NCBI GenBank assembly: GCA_964409335.1
Contig: CAYPCW010000013.1
Coordinates: 1 to 49,841, forward strand
Direction of reading: 5' to 3'
Origin: JABMOW01 sp964409335
Lineage (GTDB): Bacteria; Fidelibacterota; Marinisomatia; SCGC-AAA003-L08; JACNLC01
DNA: 49,841 nucleotides
Below the pieces are notes generated by a model. The model was not told the origin of the DNA and did not search any database. It saw only the letters and a list, made by a program, of their open reading frames with translations. Of the stretch, positions 36,276-44,679 are shown one piece after another. The position numbers and the translations under genes were made by a program. Position 1 is the first letter of the stretch; each line of letters opens with the position of its first letter.

Positions 36276-37334
36276 TCAGACCAATTGAATGGTATTAATT
36301 TTAACCTGTGATTGGTTCAATATCTCAATGACGGCCTGATCGGTTGAGGTGATAATTGCCTGGTTGTTTGAACGAAGCATCTCCATGATATTAAGGCCCC
36401 GGTCGTTATCGAGTTTTGCCAAAAGATCATCCAGCAACAGGATGGGGGGTTTTCTTAAATAATGTTGAATAAATTTGCATTCGGTGTTTTTTAGGACCGT
36501 CAAAAATAATTTTTTTTCACCTTGAGATGCGAAATATCTGGCTGATACCCGATTAATTAAAAACAAAAAGTCATCCTTGTGCGGTCCGTACAAATTTGCC
36601 TTTCGTATTAGCTCCTGTTTTTTCACTTTTTGCAATTGATAAAGGAACTCTTCTTTTGTGTTTGCAGATTTTGGTAAATATTTAGTTTCTCCAATAAAAT
36701 GATTTAATTCTGATGGCCATAAATTGGCAAATAATTCTGAAAATTGATGAAAGCTTTGTTTTCTTTTATCCCATAAAACGAGACCTGAATCAGCCATTTT
36801 TTCAGACCAAAGTTGAATCATCGCCTCGTTTTTTTCCCATAATAAAATTTTTCGCTGTCGGAGGATTCGGTTATACTCTTTCAATACGCTCATGTATTGC
36901 TTGTCAACAATAGAGATCAACCTGTCAAAAAAATTTCTTCTGATAACGCCTGTTCCGTCAATTAACTCAATGTTTTCGGGCGCCATCACCACCACCGGGA
37001 AGACATCAATGAGATCCATGATGGAGATCACCACCTTTTTATCTACGGAAATTTTATATCGGTCACCAGAGCAGGCGACGCTAATTTGTAGAGTTTTACC
37101 GGTTTCAGTTTTTACACGTCCGTTAATTAAAAAACTATCTTCTTCAAATTTTATCAAATTTTTGCGAGGACCGTTTTTAAAACTTTTACCCATCGACATG
37201 GAATAAATTGCTTCCAGAATTGTTGTCTTACCTTTCCCGTTTTTACCATATACCAGGTTAATACCCGGGGAAAATTCACAAAGATAATTAGAAAAATTTC
37301 TGACATTTCTTAGTGATATTTTTTCAATTAACAT
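36276..37334 (-). CDS. recF: DNA replication and repair protein RecF
   Basis: SMC-like ATPase of 352 aa that helps load RecA at single-strand gaps. The Walker A motif is in NLVYGKNGKGKTTILEAIYSM (about residues 32-40), the RNFSNY opening is typical, VAPENIELIDG lies in the arm region, and the signature GPHKDDF and SQGEKKLF is followed by Walker B ILLLDDLLAKLD. Its ATG overlaps the dnaN stop by one base (TAATG), giving coupled translation. The sequence here is clearly AT-rich compared with genes left of 30 kb. Confidence 0.95.
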   Translation of the reverse strand: MLIEKISLRNVRNFSNYLCEFSPGINLVYGKNGKGKTTILEAIYSMSMGKSFKNGPRKNLIKFEEDSFLINGRVKTETGKTLQISVACSGDRYKISVDKKVVISIMDLIDVFPVVVMAPENIELIDGTGVIRRNFFDRLISIVDKQYMSVLKEYNRILRQRKILLWEKNEAMIQLWSEKMADSGLVLWDKRKQSFHQFSELFANLWPSELNHFIGETKYLPKSANTKEEFLYQLQKVKKQELIRKANLYGPHKDDFLFLINRVSARYFASQGEKKLFLTVLKNTECKFIQHYLRKPPILLLDDLLAKLDNDRGLNIMEMLRSNNQAIITSTDQAVIEILNQSQVKINTIQLV

Positions 37335-38443
37335 TACTCGTTAATTCTGATAGGCATTAACAGGGTAACAATGCTTTCTTCTTTATTGTTATGGGTAAAA
37401 ATTGTAGCGCTCACCGGGGTTTTCAGTTTGATATGAATGTCTTCGTCTTTTTGGTGCATCAATACTTCTTTTAAATATTGTGCATTGTAACCTATTACTA
37501 AGGATTCTCCTTCATATACACAGGGAATGGTCTCTCTGCCCGTCGTAATATTTTCAGGATCTTCTGTGGATATGGTAACGCTTTCTTTTCCGATGGATAG
37601 TGAAATTTGTTTTGTGGATTTATTGGAAAAGATGGATACTCGTTTTACAGAGTTCAACAGTTCGTTTCTGTTTACGGTAAGCTTTTTATCGTTGTCCTGC
37701 GGAATCACGCTTTCGTAGTCGGGAAATCGTTGCTTTATGATTCGGGAAAAGATCGTAGTATTGTCAAAAGATATCTGAACATGATTTTCGCTGATTTTCA
37801 ACGTTATATCTTTTATATCTCCCATTTGATTTCGAATTATTGAGAAAAATTTCGATGGCATTACGACCTGCCCTTCAAACGCCTGTCCTTTCGATTGTTC
37901 TTTAATATATCTGACCAATCTGTGTCCATCTGTAGCTACGGTAATTAACTGATTCTTTTTTACCTGAAGTAACACGCCTTGCAGTGCCGGTTTCATTTCG
38001 TCACGACTAACCGCATAGACAGTGTTATCAATCATTTCTGTTAAAAGCGGTCCTTTTAACAGAAGTTCATTGGCTTGATCAATGGTTGGAATTGCTGGAA
38101 ATTCATCTGCCTGTTTTCCCATTATTGAGTATTTTCCAAAATGCGTATTGATAATTATTTTTCCAATGTCAGTCACTTCAAAAGAAAGACTCCCTTCGTC
38201 AAGTTCTTGGGTAATATCCAGCAGTGTTTTAATTGGAATTGCAATCATACCTGTTTTTTTAATTTCAGTATTAATAAGTATTGAAAGGGTAATTTCCAGA
38301 TCTGTTGCTCTTAATTCAATGCAATCTTTGCGTATATCAAATAACACACAGCTGATAATGGGTAGTGTTGATCTTGCAGGAATAACTTTGTTTAATTGTA
38401 TCAAAGAACTTTGAAGTTTTGATTTATCTATTGAAAAAAACAT
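37334..38443 (-). CDS. dnaN: DNA polymerase III beta sliding clamp
   Basis: Processivity clamp of 369 aa, a dimer that encircles DNA. Three repeated clamp folds are visible: the N-terminal KSKLQSSLIQLNKVIPARSTLPIISCVLFDI, the middle TVYAVSRDEMKPALQGVLLQ, and the C-terminal VIGYNAQYLKEVLMHQKDEDIHIKL ending in LLMPIRI. The peptide-binding pocket at the C-terminus (VTLLMPIRINE, the usual MPMR) is present. GAGGAAA precedes the ATG. dnaA is not next to it; the upstream gene is a SurA-like isomerase, with a 220-bp AT-rich gap between. Confidence 0.97.
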   Translation of the reverse strand: MFFSIDKSKLQSSLIQLNKVIPARSTLPIISCVLFDIRKDCIELRATDLEITLSILINTEIKKTGMIAIPIKTLLDITQELDEGSLSFEVTDIGKIIINTHFGKYSIMGKQADEFPAIPTIDQANELLLKGPLLTEMIDNTVYAVSRDEMKPALQGVLLQVKKNQLITVATDGHRLVRYIKEQSKGQAFEGQVVMPSKFFSIIRNQMGDIKDITLKISENHVQISFDNTTIFSRIIKQRFPDYESVIPQDNDKKLTVNRNELLNSVKRVSIFSNKSTKQISLSIGKESVTISTEDPENITTGRETIPCVYEGESLVIGYNAQYLKEVLMHQKDEDIHIKLKTPVSATIFTHNNKEESIVTLLMPIRINE

Positions 38444-38476
38444 TGGCGGTTTCCTCTTAGTTGAAGGTTAAAAAAT

Positions 38477-38502
38477 AATTAGTTTAATTTATTTAACTAA
38501 TT
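38477..38502. repeat. Inverted repeat upstream of dnaN
   Basis: Arms AATTAGTT and AACTAATT (8 bp, perfect) are separated by 10 bp and followed on the plus strand by a run of six T. It lies about 35 bp before the dnaN ATG, inside the dnaN leader. It may be an operator or an mRNA hairpin. No gene on the plus strand would need it as a terminator. Confidence 0.4.
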
Positions 38503-38603
38503 TTTTATTTATCATATTGAACACTGTTTGTATCGTTCAAAAAAAGTTTGGTTAATTTGTTGTTATTTAAGAGATTAATTTAAGTAAAAAATAATTAAAA
38601 ACA

Positions 38604-38612
38604 AGTGGATAA
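38604..38612 (-). promoter_or_regulatory. Near-consensus DnaA box in the dnaN upstream region
   Basis: The minus strand reads TTATCCACT, one mismatch from TTATCCACA. It is embedded in the short palindrome GTGGATAACCAC (38605-38616). It lies in the AT-rich gap between the SurA-like gene and dnaN, where DnaA control of dnaN would be plausible. A single box does not make an origin. Confidence 0.35.
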
Positions 38613-38663
38613 CCACGTGAATATGTTAATAAGATTGACCATTGTAGCTTTTGTTTTACCCGA

Positions 38664-39929
38664 TTAAAAAACTTTGATAAAAATCTCTTTTTTAAGGTCG
38701 TTTACCCACTCAGAAAATTTATCATTGGTTTTTTTCTGAAGAGCCAACTGTTCGATGAATTTCCATGAATTTTCTAATGTTGGTTTTTCACTGGGTACAG
38801 ACTTACGTAACAATACAAACAGGTAACTATGAAAATCAGATTCAACAGGGTATGAAAATTCACGCTCTGATAAAGTGTTGAGCAGGGAGAGTACCTCACT
38901 GCTTATTTCCTGATTTTCAGTTAATGGATAAACACCTGAACGATTATTGTATTTTATCGAACATTGAACCGATAATGAATCAAATAACTCCGGGTTCGAC
39001 TGGACAGAATAGTAATAGTCTTTAATAATATTCAATGCATCCTCTTCATCAGAGGGTGTAGGAGTAACGGTTATTAAAAGATGGCGAACCTTAATTTTTT
39101 CACCCTGTTTATCTTGAAGTTGGATCAGGTGGTAACCATAATTTGTTTTAACAGGCTGACTCAGACCGCCAACATCCAAAGAAAACGCCTCTTCTTCAAA
39201 CTCCCGCACCAGGGATCCTCTGTGAATCCACCCTAACTCTCCCCCCGAATCCGAAGACCCATTATCATTGGAATATTTCTTTGCGAGTAATGAAAAATCA
39301 ACTCCTGTGACGATACTGTCCCGTAAAGACTGAATGAAGTGTAAAGATTGCCCATCCGCTTCTTTACCAGGTAATATAGGTACCTCGATGATACTATAGT
39401 TTGTACTTGCAAGACTTGAAGGAAGCGAATCCTGATAAGTGTAGTAAAAGTCTTCAACCTCCGGTCGTGTGATAGAAACGCCATACATGAAATTACCCTG
39501 ATATCGATCAACAAGCATAAGTTTATACAGGTCTTCATAATAATCTTTTCGAAATGAACGAATGGATTGTCCTAGCGCTTCTTCTAATTTATCTTCTGAT
39601 CCCGCCTTAGAAATCATGGATTTAATTTGATCATCTAAAGCACGGTTAACATCGGATTCTGCAACCGACACAAGGGAATCGTTCTTAGCATATTCAAAAA
39701 CAACATTTTGTTGAATTAAGCTATTTAAAGACTTTTCAACAAAGGAGTTAACTAAATATTGACTGGATGAGATATCAACATTATTTTGCATTGCAAGTAA
39801 TTGAGCATTCTGGTAAACTTCGCTTTGTAAAATAACATTATCCCCTACAATTGCAACCACCCCGTCAATTTGCTGTTGAGACACAAGCAAAGAAATAACT
39901 AAAAGCAGAACACCCTTGTTAAATTTCAT
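38664..39929 (-). CDS. SurA-like peptidyl-prolyl isomerase / periplasmic chaperone
   Basis: Exported foldase of 421 aa. The signal peptide is MKFNKGVLLLVISLLVSQ, then QIDGVVAIVGDNVILQSEV, the classic SurA N-terminal chaperone opening. A parvulin domain (about 170-275) has FSLLAKKYSNDNGSSDSGGELGWIHRGSLVREFEEEAFSL, GLSQPVKTNYGYHLIQL. A second, less complete parvulin-like segment begins at KVRHLLITV. It likely helps outer-membrane protein folding. Its start overlaps the stop of the second isomerase gene by four bases, so the two are co-translated. Confidence 0.9.
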   Translation of the reverse strand: MKFNKGVLLLVISLLVSQQQIDGVVAIVGDNVILQSEVYQNAQLLAMQNNVDISSSQYLVNSFVEKSLNSLIQQNVVFEYAKNDSLVSVAESDVNRALDDQIKSMISKAGSEDKLEEALGQSIRSFRKDYYEDLYKLMLVDRYQGNFMYGVSITRPEVEDFYYTYQDSLPSSLASTNYSIIEVPILPGKEADGQSLHFIQSLRDSIVTGVDFSLLAKKYSNDNGSSDSGGELGWIHRGSLVREFEEEAFSLDVGGLSQPVKTNYGYHLIQLQDKQGEKIKVRHLLITVTPTPSDEEDALNIIKDYYYSVQSNPELFDSLSVQCSIKYNNRSGVYPLTENQEISSEVLSLLNTLSEREFSYPVESDFHSYLFVLLRKSVPSEKPTLENSWKFIEQLALQKKTNDKFSEWVNDLKKEIFIKVF

Positions 39930-41641
39930 TCGGTTTCACTGTCAGCCGTGATGGGATATTGAAAGAAAACCGGGTTCACAGTAACGTGATATTTCTTTTT
40001 CAAGGCATCAAATATTTCGTCTTTTGCTTTTGCTTTTTGCTCTCGAAGTAAAATAGATAAAATTTTATTGTATACCTTGTTTATACCCTGATAGCTTTCT
40101 GGAAGCTTGTTTTCCAGTTTAATAATTGACCACGAGTGATTTAATTTTTCAAAAGGTTCAGATATTTCACCAATCGACATCGTGAATGCCTTTTTACCCA
40201 TCACATCATATTTTCCTTCAGTAAAAGGATCAAGCAATCCTCCCTCCTCTGGATTAATTTGACTGAATTCCTGTGCCAGATGTAAAAAATCAACTCCACC
40301 CTTAATTAAAGCAGACAAACTGTCAGCTATGCTTTTGGTTTTTACATTTAAATCACAAATTACGACACGCTGCCCTTCTTTATAATTCTGATCTTTATTA
40401 TCTTCATAATATTGAAGGACCAGGGAACTGTCGATATCAACGATGCTTGCATCGATATATTTTCTGTAAACATCATATAAAATTGCTGTTTCATAGTCGT
40501 CAAACATGGATATAAATGTTGGCGTAACTTCAAGATGTGCTTCTAATGCTTTACGACGGCCTATTTCCTGTAGGACAATGGTTCTAAACGCATTTTGCAA
40601 TGATAGTAGATCGGTAATGACAGGGCGTCGAGACATAGGAGATTGAGCAATTTTTGCTGCAAACCACTTAGCGCCAAACCCCTTTCTATCCAAAACACAA
40701 AGCACCATGTTGCTGTCAATAGAACTCATAGCTTCTTGAAGATCAACATTTGGATTCCCCGTAATTTTGTTTTTCTTCTTTGCTTTTTCAATATCATCAA
40801 ATACCAATTGCAGGTTCTTTTGATTAAACATTACCCCATGAGAAATCATCATGCTGTCATCATACGACTCTGCAGATTTATATAATGATGAATTAATGCA
40901 TTTACGAGCGGTTTGCTGAATTATATTGTCTGAGCTGGGATTGTTCTCATCAAAACCAGTATTTCGCACATCAGACACAAGAATAAGATGATAGCCATAG
41001 TCTGTCAGAACCGGATCAGAAAGCTCATTTATATCCAGTGAAAATGCGACAATCTGAAAATCATGAACCGTCTGCCCCCATTCGATCCACCCCAATTTTC
41101 CGTCATTTGAAGAGACGCTTTTATCGTCTGAATACCGCTGCGCAAGGGTCTCAAAAATTTCTCCAGATTCGTATTCCTGCTTTACATTAATAGCCAGGTT
41201 TTTGGCTTCGTCCATGGTCCGGTCGACCTTTTTGTCCAGTCTGCTACCATCATATCCGATTAAGATGTGATTAACGAGAATGTCCTTTTTTAAAAATAGG
41301 GCAGTTTGGGTAATTAGTTCATCAGTGATAAGCGGTTTTGCCACAAACTCTTCATATGAAAAATTTACAAGTAGCCTTTCTTTTTGGTTTGTTATTTTAA
41401 TTCTTGTATCCGGGTCCTGCTGAAGATTAAGTTGAGATGCTTCTTTTGCGTAAACCTTTCTACGTAAAAAATCATCGATAACACGAGTTTTGTGGCTATC
41501 GTCAAAAGAATTCCATTCTTCTTGGGGATATTTTTCAAAGAATAAAGAATCAGATATTTGTGTATCGCCAATTGTAATAATGGTCTGAGAACCAAACGAC
41601 AACGCGCAAATCATTAAAAAAAACATTCCAAATTTTTTCAC
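39926..41641 (-). CDS. PpiC/PrsA-like parvulin peptidyl-prolyl isomerase
   Basis: Exported foldase of 571 aa from the chosen GTG. Signal peptide MKKFGMFFLMICALSFGSQ. A helical chaperone part (FEKYPQEEWNSFDDSHKTRVIDDFLRRKVYAKEA) precedes a parvulin domain with HILIGYDG, FETLAQRYSDDKSVSSNDGKLGWIEWGQTV and LSDPVLTDYGYHLILV. A second one near 430-530 has FLHLAQEFSQINPEEGGLLDPF and IGEISEPFEKLNHSWSIIKL. GTG at 41641 is chosen for its signal peptide and an AGGA 8 bases upstream; the open frame up to 41737 overlaps mfd. It lies between mfd and the SurA-like gene. Confidence 0.88.
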   Translation of the reverse strand: MKKFGMFFLMICALSFGSQTIITIGDTQISDSLFFEKYPQEEWNSFDDSHKTRVIDDFLRRKVYAKEASQLNLQQDPDTRIKITNQKERLLVNFSYEEFVAKPLITDELITQTALFLKKDILVNHILIGYDGSRLDKKVDRTMDEAKNLAINVKQEYESGEIFETLAQRYSDDKSVSSNDGKLGWIEWGQTVHDFQIVAFSLDINELSDPVLTDYGYHLILVSDVRNTGFDENNPSSDNIIQQTARKCINSSLYKSAESYDDSMMISHGVMFNQKNLQLVFDDIEKAKKKNKITGNPNVDLQEAMSSIDSNMVLCVLDRKGFGAKWFAAKIAQSPMSRRPVITDLLSLQNAFRTIVLQEIGRRKALEAHLEVTPTFISMFDDYETAILYDVYRKYIDASIVDIDSSLVLQYYEDNKDQNYKEGQRVVICDLNVKTKSIADSLSALIKGGVDFLHLAQEFSQINPEEGGLLDPFTEGKYDVMGKKAFTMSIGEISEPFEKLNHSWSIIKLENKLPESYQGINKVYNKILSILLREQKAKAKDEIFDALKKKYHVTVNPVFFQYPITADSETE

Positions 41642-41651
41642 AAACTCATTC

Positions 41652-44600
41652 CTATTTTTTATAATAAGCATCGTGTAATTTATCGAAAAAGGTGTCAATT
41701 GTCGAAGTAATATCTTCCGGATTGAAGCCTGAAACAAAGATTTTAAAACGCCCGGATGGTTGCTCTTTATACCAATAATTTAATTTATAGCTTGAAAAAA
41801 AATTATTTGAAACAATAAATATATCTTCCAGATGAGAAATTATCCATTCACGGATAAATTCAAAAGATAATATTCCACTTGTCAGCCTGACCGTTTCAAT
41901 ACCCAACTGACAACAACGAATACGTGTTTTTGTTTCAAAAATCAAATGGTGCAGCAGGGGGGGAATTGGACCAAAACGATTCTCAAGGGCATATTCAACT
42001 TCCAACATAGCCTCAGCAGTATTGACTTGAGCCAATTTACGATAAAAATCAAGACGAATGCTTTCAGGTTTTATATATGTTTCAGGAATAGTTCCATCGT
42101 TATAAACAGCTATAACAACCTGATCAACGCTCATTTTGTTTCTCACATTTGGATTTATTTTCGATTTAAGAGCCTGATTAATGAGTTGTGTGTATAACTC
42201 TGCGCCAACACGCCCAACCCCACCGCTTTGGCGGTATCCAAAAACAGTTCCGGAACCACGAATTTCTAAATCCATTGATGAAATATTATACCCCTCGCCT
42301 AACCCGGAATGTTTTTCTATTGCTTTTAGTCGTCGGTAAGCATTCTCATTCAAGGACAACCCCCTTGGAATCAACAGTAAGGCAGACGCCTTTTGGTGAC
42401 TTCTCCCAACACGGCCACGAATTTGGTGGAGTTGTGCTAGCCCAAAACGATGTGCACGATTAATAATGATCGTGTTTGTATTTGGGATATCAATACCGGT
42501 TTCAATTATAGAACTGCAAACAAGTACGTCAATTTTTTTATTCTGAAAATCAATGATTGTTTTTTCCAGAATTGACGTCGCTTCTTGTCCGTGGGCGACT
42601 GAAATGTTTAGCATAGGAAGGTGTTTTGATAATAGTTCAAATATTTCATAAATAGATTTCACTTCATTGTGGACAAAATAAACCTGTCCACTACGGCGAA
42701 TCTCGTTCATAATTGATCGTTTGATAGTTTCAATATTGAAGTACAAAACCTGAGTACGGATAGGATGCCTGGACACGGGTGGTGTTTGAAGCGTAGATAT
42801 TTCTCTGATTCCGCTTATAGCCAAATGAAGGGTTCTGGGAATTGGGGTTGCTGACATAGACAACAGATCAATGTTTTTTTGTAACTGGAGAATTTTCTCT
42901 TTTTGGTTTACACCGAAACGTTGTTCTTCATCAATAATTAACAATCCTAGGTTTGAGAATTTAACATTATCAGACAAAAGCGAATGAGTGCCAATGATAA
43001 TATCCAATTCACCAGAATAAAGCCGGTCAAGTGTTTTTGTTATTTCTTTTTTAGAACGAAATCGTGAAACCATATCTACCCGAACACCGAATTCGCTTAA
43101 CCGGGATTTAAATGTTGTAAATAATTGGTTTACAAGAATTGTTGTAGGTGCGAGTATCGCGACCTGTTTTCCATTATACACTACACGAAAAGATGTTCTA
43201 ACGGCAAGTTCTGTCTTGCCAAATCCAACATCTCCACAAAGCAAACGATTCATCGGGATATCTCGCGAAGATAAATCCCGGCTAATTTCATTCCAGACCG
43301 TCACTTGATCATCAGTATCTTGAAATTGGAAACGGGAAATAAACACACGCTCTAATTCTACATCTCTCTGAAATGGTTTTCGAACCGCAGACGTTCTTTT
43401 TGCATAAGACATTAACAAATTATCGACGATTTCTTCTGCTTCTTTTTCAGCAGATGCCTTTTTTCGGTGCCATGAACTCGATTTTGTCAGACTGTCAAGT
43501 AGAACGCCCGGTTGGTTTGATGAGGCATAAAAACACAATTTTCGAATCATTTGTACAGAAAGGGAAATCAAACCATGATCAGCAAACTCCAGTAATATGA
43601 ACTCATTATCATTGTCTTCACTTTTTCGAAGACCAAGATAGCGGCATAATCCATAATCATTGTGTGTCAGAATGTCTCCGGGCTCAATTTTATTAAAGTC
43701 AACGATGTGTGAATAATTTTTCCTGTATTCTTTATTATCTGGAAACACTCTCTCTGTAAACCACGGCGGAATAATAATATTTTTATTGTCAGTCAGTCCG
43801 ACTAAAGTTAAATGGTCATTAATTTCAACTTGTTTAACACAGTCAGTTTGAAGAGTTAAAAACGACTGAAGGGAAATCGGGGAAAACGGGAAATCCATTT
43901 CAGACATAGGATCAGTTTCGTCACAGATAATGAGTGTGCCATCAATTTCTAACTTAACTGAGATATGTGGGATATTGTAAAATTCTAAAAATGACATCCC
44001 GTTTTCTCCAACATTAGCAACCGGAGAAATTTTAATTGACGATAAGTTCCCGGTTGTCATTTGAGAATCTACATTAAACGAAAAAACATCAGAATCGTCC
44101 CCGAGAAAGTTGACTCGAACGGGGATGTTGGAAGAGAGGGGAAAAACATCTACAATTCCTCCTCGAATGGTATATGTGCCGGGTAATGTTACGATGTCGT
44201 CGTTAATATATCCGGCTTGAATCAACCACTCTATCAAAGTGTCAAAACGAGTATCTTTATTTAATTCAATGGGATAGCAGTCTACCTGAAAAAAAATTTT
44301 TTCATTTAATGCTTCGTTCGTAGTTAAAATAAAACGAATATCTTTATAAAATGATTGAATGATAGATTTGCTTATTTGTCTTTGTTGCTCGTTTTCAGAA
44401 ACAAAGCCATCAGGAGTACTGGCGATTAATGAAATACCAGGAAGGGCTAACCCGTGGTTGCTATCCCAATTGGGACGCATATGATCCTCAACGGTTTTAA
44501 ATAATTCAGGAGGGGAGATTATTAATGTTACAGCATCGAAAAAGTTTACCAGAGAGAGTAATGCCCCGTGGTGGAAGTTATTGATTTTTTTAGGTTTTAT

Positions 44601-44669
44601 AACATTAGATTCAGAATATTCTACCACAGATAGAAAAAAGTTTGTGAGGGCGTCCAAAGGATGTTTCAT
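41652..44669 (-). CDS. mfd: Transcription-repair coupling factor
   Basis: DNA translocase of 1005 aa (E. coli 1148) that removes RNA polymerase stalled at lesions and recruits UvrA. Order: a degenerate UvrB-like N-terminal region (PGTYTIRGGIVDVFP near 163-177, FLGDDSD), the CarD-like polymerase-binding domain (IEPGDILTHNDYGLCRYLG, 328-346), Walker A GDVGFGKTELA (479-489), the box DEEQRFG, HQIRGRVGRS of helicase motif VI, and the C-terminal TRCF domain. The shorter length comes mostly from the N-terminal region. It lies 10 bp after mnmG, and the isomerase gene follows. Confidence 0.95.
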   Translation of the reverse strand: MKHPLDALTNFFLSVVEYSESNVIKPKKINNFHHGALLSLVNFFDAVTLIISPPELFKTVEDHMRPNWDSNHGLALPGISLIASTPDGFVSENEQQRQISKSIIQSFYKDIRFILTTNEALNEKIFFQVDCYPIELNKDTRFDTLIEWLIQAGYINDDIVTLPGTYTIRGGIVDVFPLSSNIPVRVNFLGDDSDVFSFNVDSQMTTGNLSSIKISPVANVGENGMSFLEFYNIPHISVKLEIDGTLIICDETDPMSEMDFPFSPISLQSFLTLQTDCVKQVEINDHLTLVGLTDNKNIIIPPWFTERVFPDNKEYRKNYSHIVDFNKIEPGDILTHNDYGLCRYLGLRKSEDNDNEFILLEFADHGLISLSVQMIRKLCFYASSNQPGVLLDSLTKSSSWHRKKASAEKEAEEIVDNLLMSYAKRTSAVRKPFQRDVELERVFISRFQFQDTDDQVTVWNEISRDLSSRDIPMNRLLCGDVGFGKTELAVRTSFRVVYNGKQVAILAPTTILVNQLFTTFKSRLSEFGVRVDMVSRFRSKKEITKTLDRLYSGELDIIIGTHSLLSDNVKFSNLGLLIIDEEQRFGVNQKEKILQLQKNIDLLSMSATPIPRTLHLAISGIREISTLQTPPVSRHPIRTQVLYFNIETIKRSIMNEIRRSGQVYFVHNEVKSIYEIFELLSKHLPMLNISVAHGQEATSILEKTIIDFQNKKIDVLVCSSIIETGIDIPNTNTIIINRAHRFGLAQLHQIRGRVGRSHQKASALLLIPRGLSLNENAYRRLKAIEKHSGLGEGYNISSMDLEIRGSGTVFGYRQSGGVGRVGAELYTQLINQALKSKINPNVRNKMSVDQVVIAVYNDGTIPETYIKPESIRLDFYRKLAQVNTAEAMLEVEYALENRFGPIPPLLHHLIFETKTRIRCCQLGIETVRLTSGILSFEFIREWIISHLEDIFIVSNNFFSSYKLNYWYKEQPSGRFKIFVSGFNPEDITSTIDTFFDKLHDAYYKK

Positions 44670-44679
44670 GTGAAACGTT

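Noticed and set aside
38444..38663. Calling this gap the replication origin
   Set aside because: Only one near-match DnaA box and no dnaA beside it; the evidence is too thin for a call.
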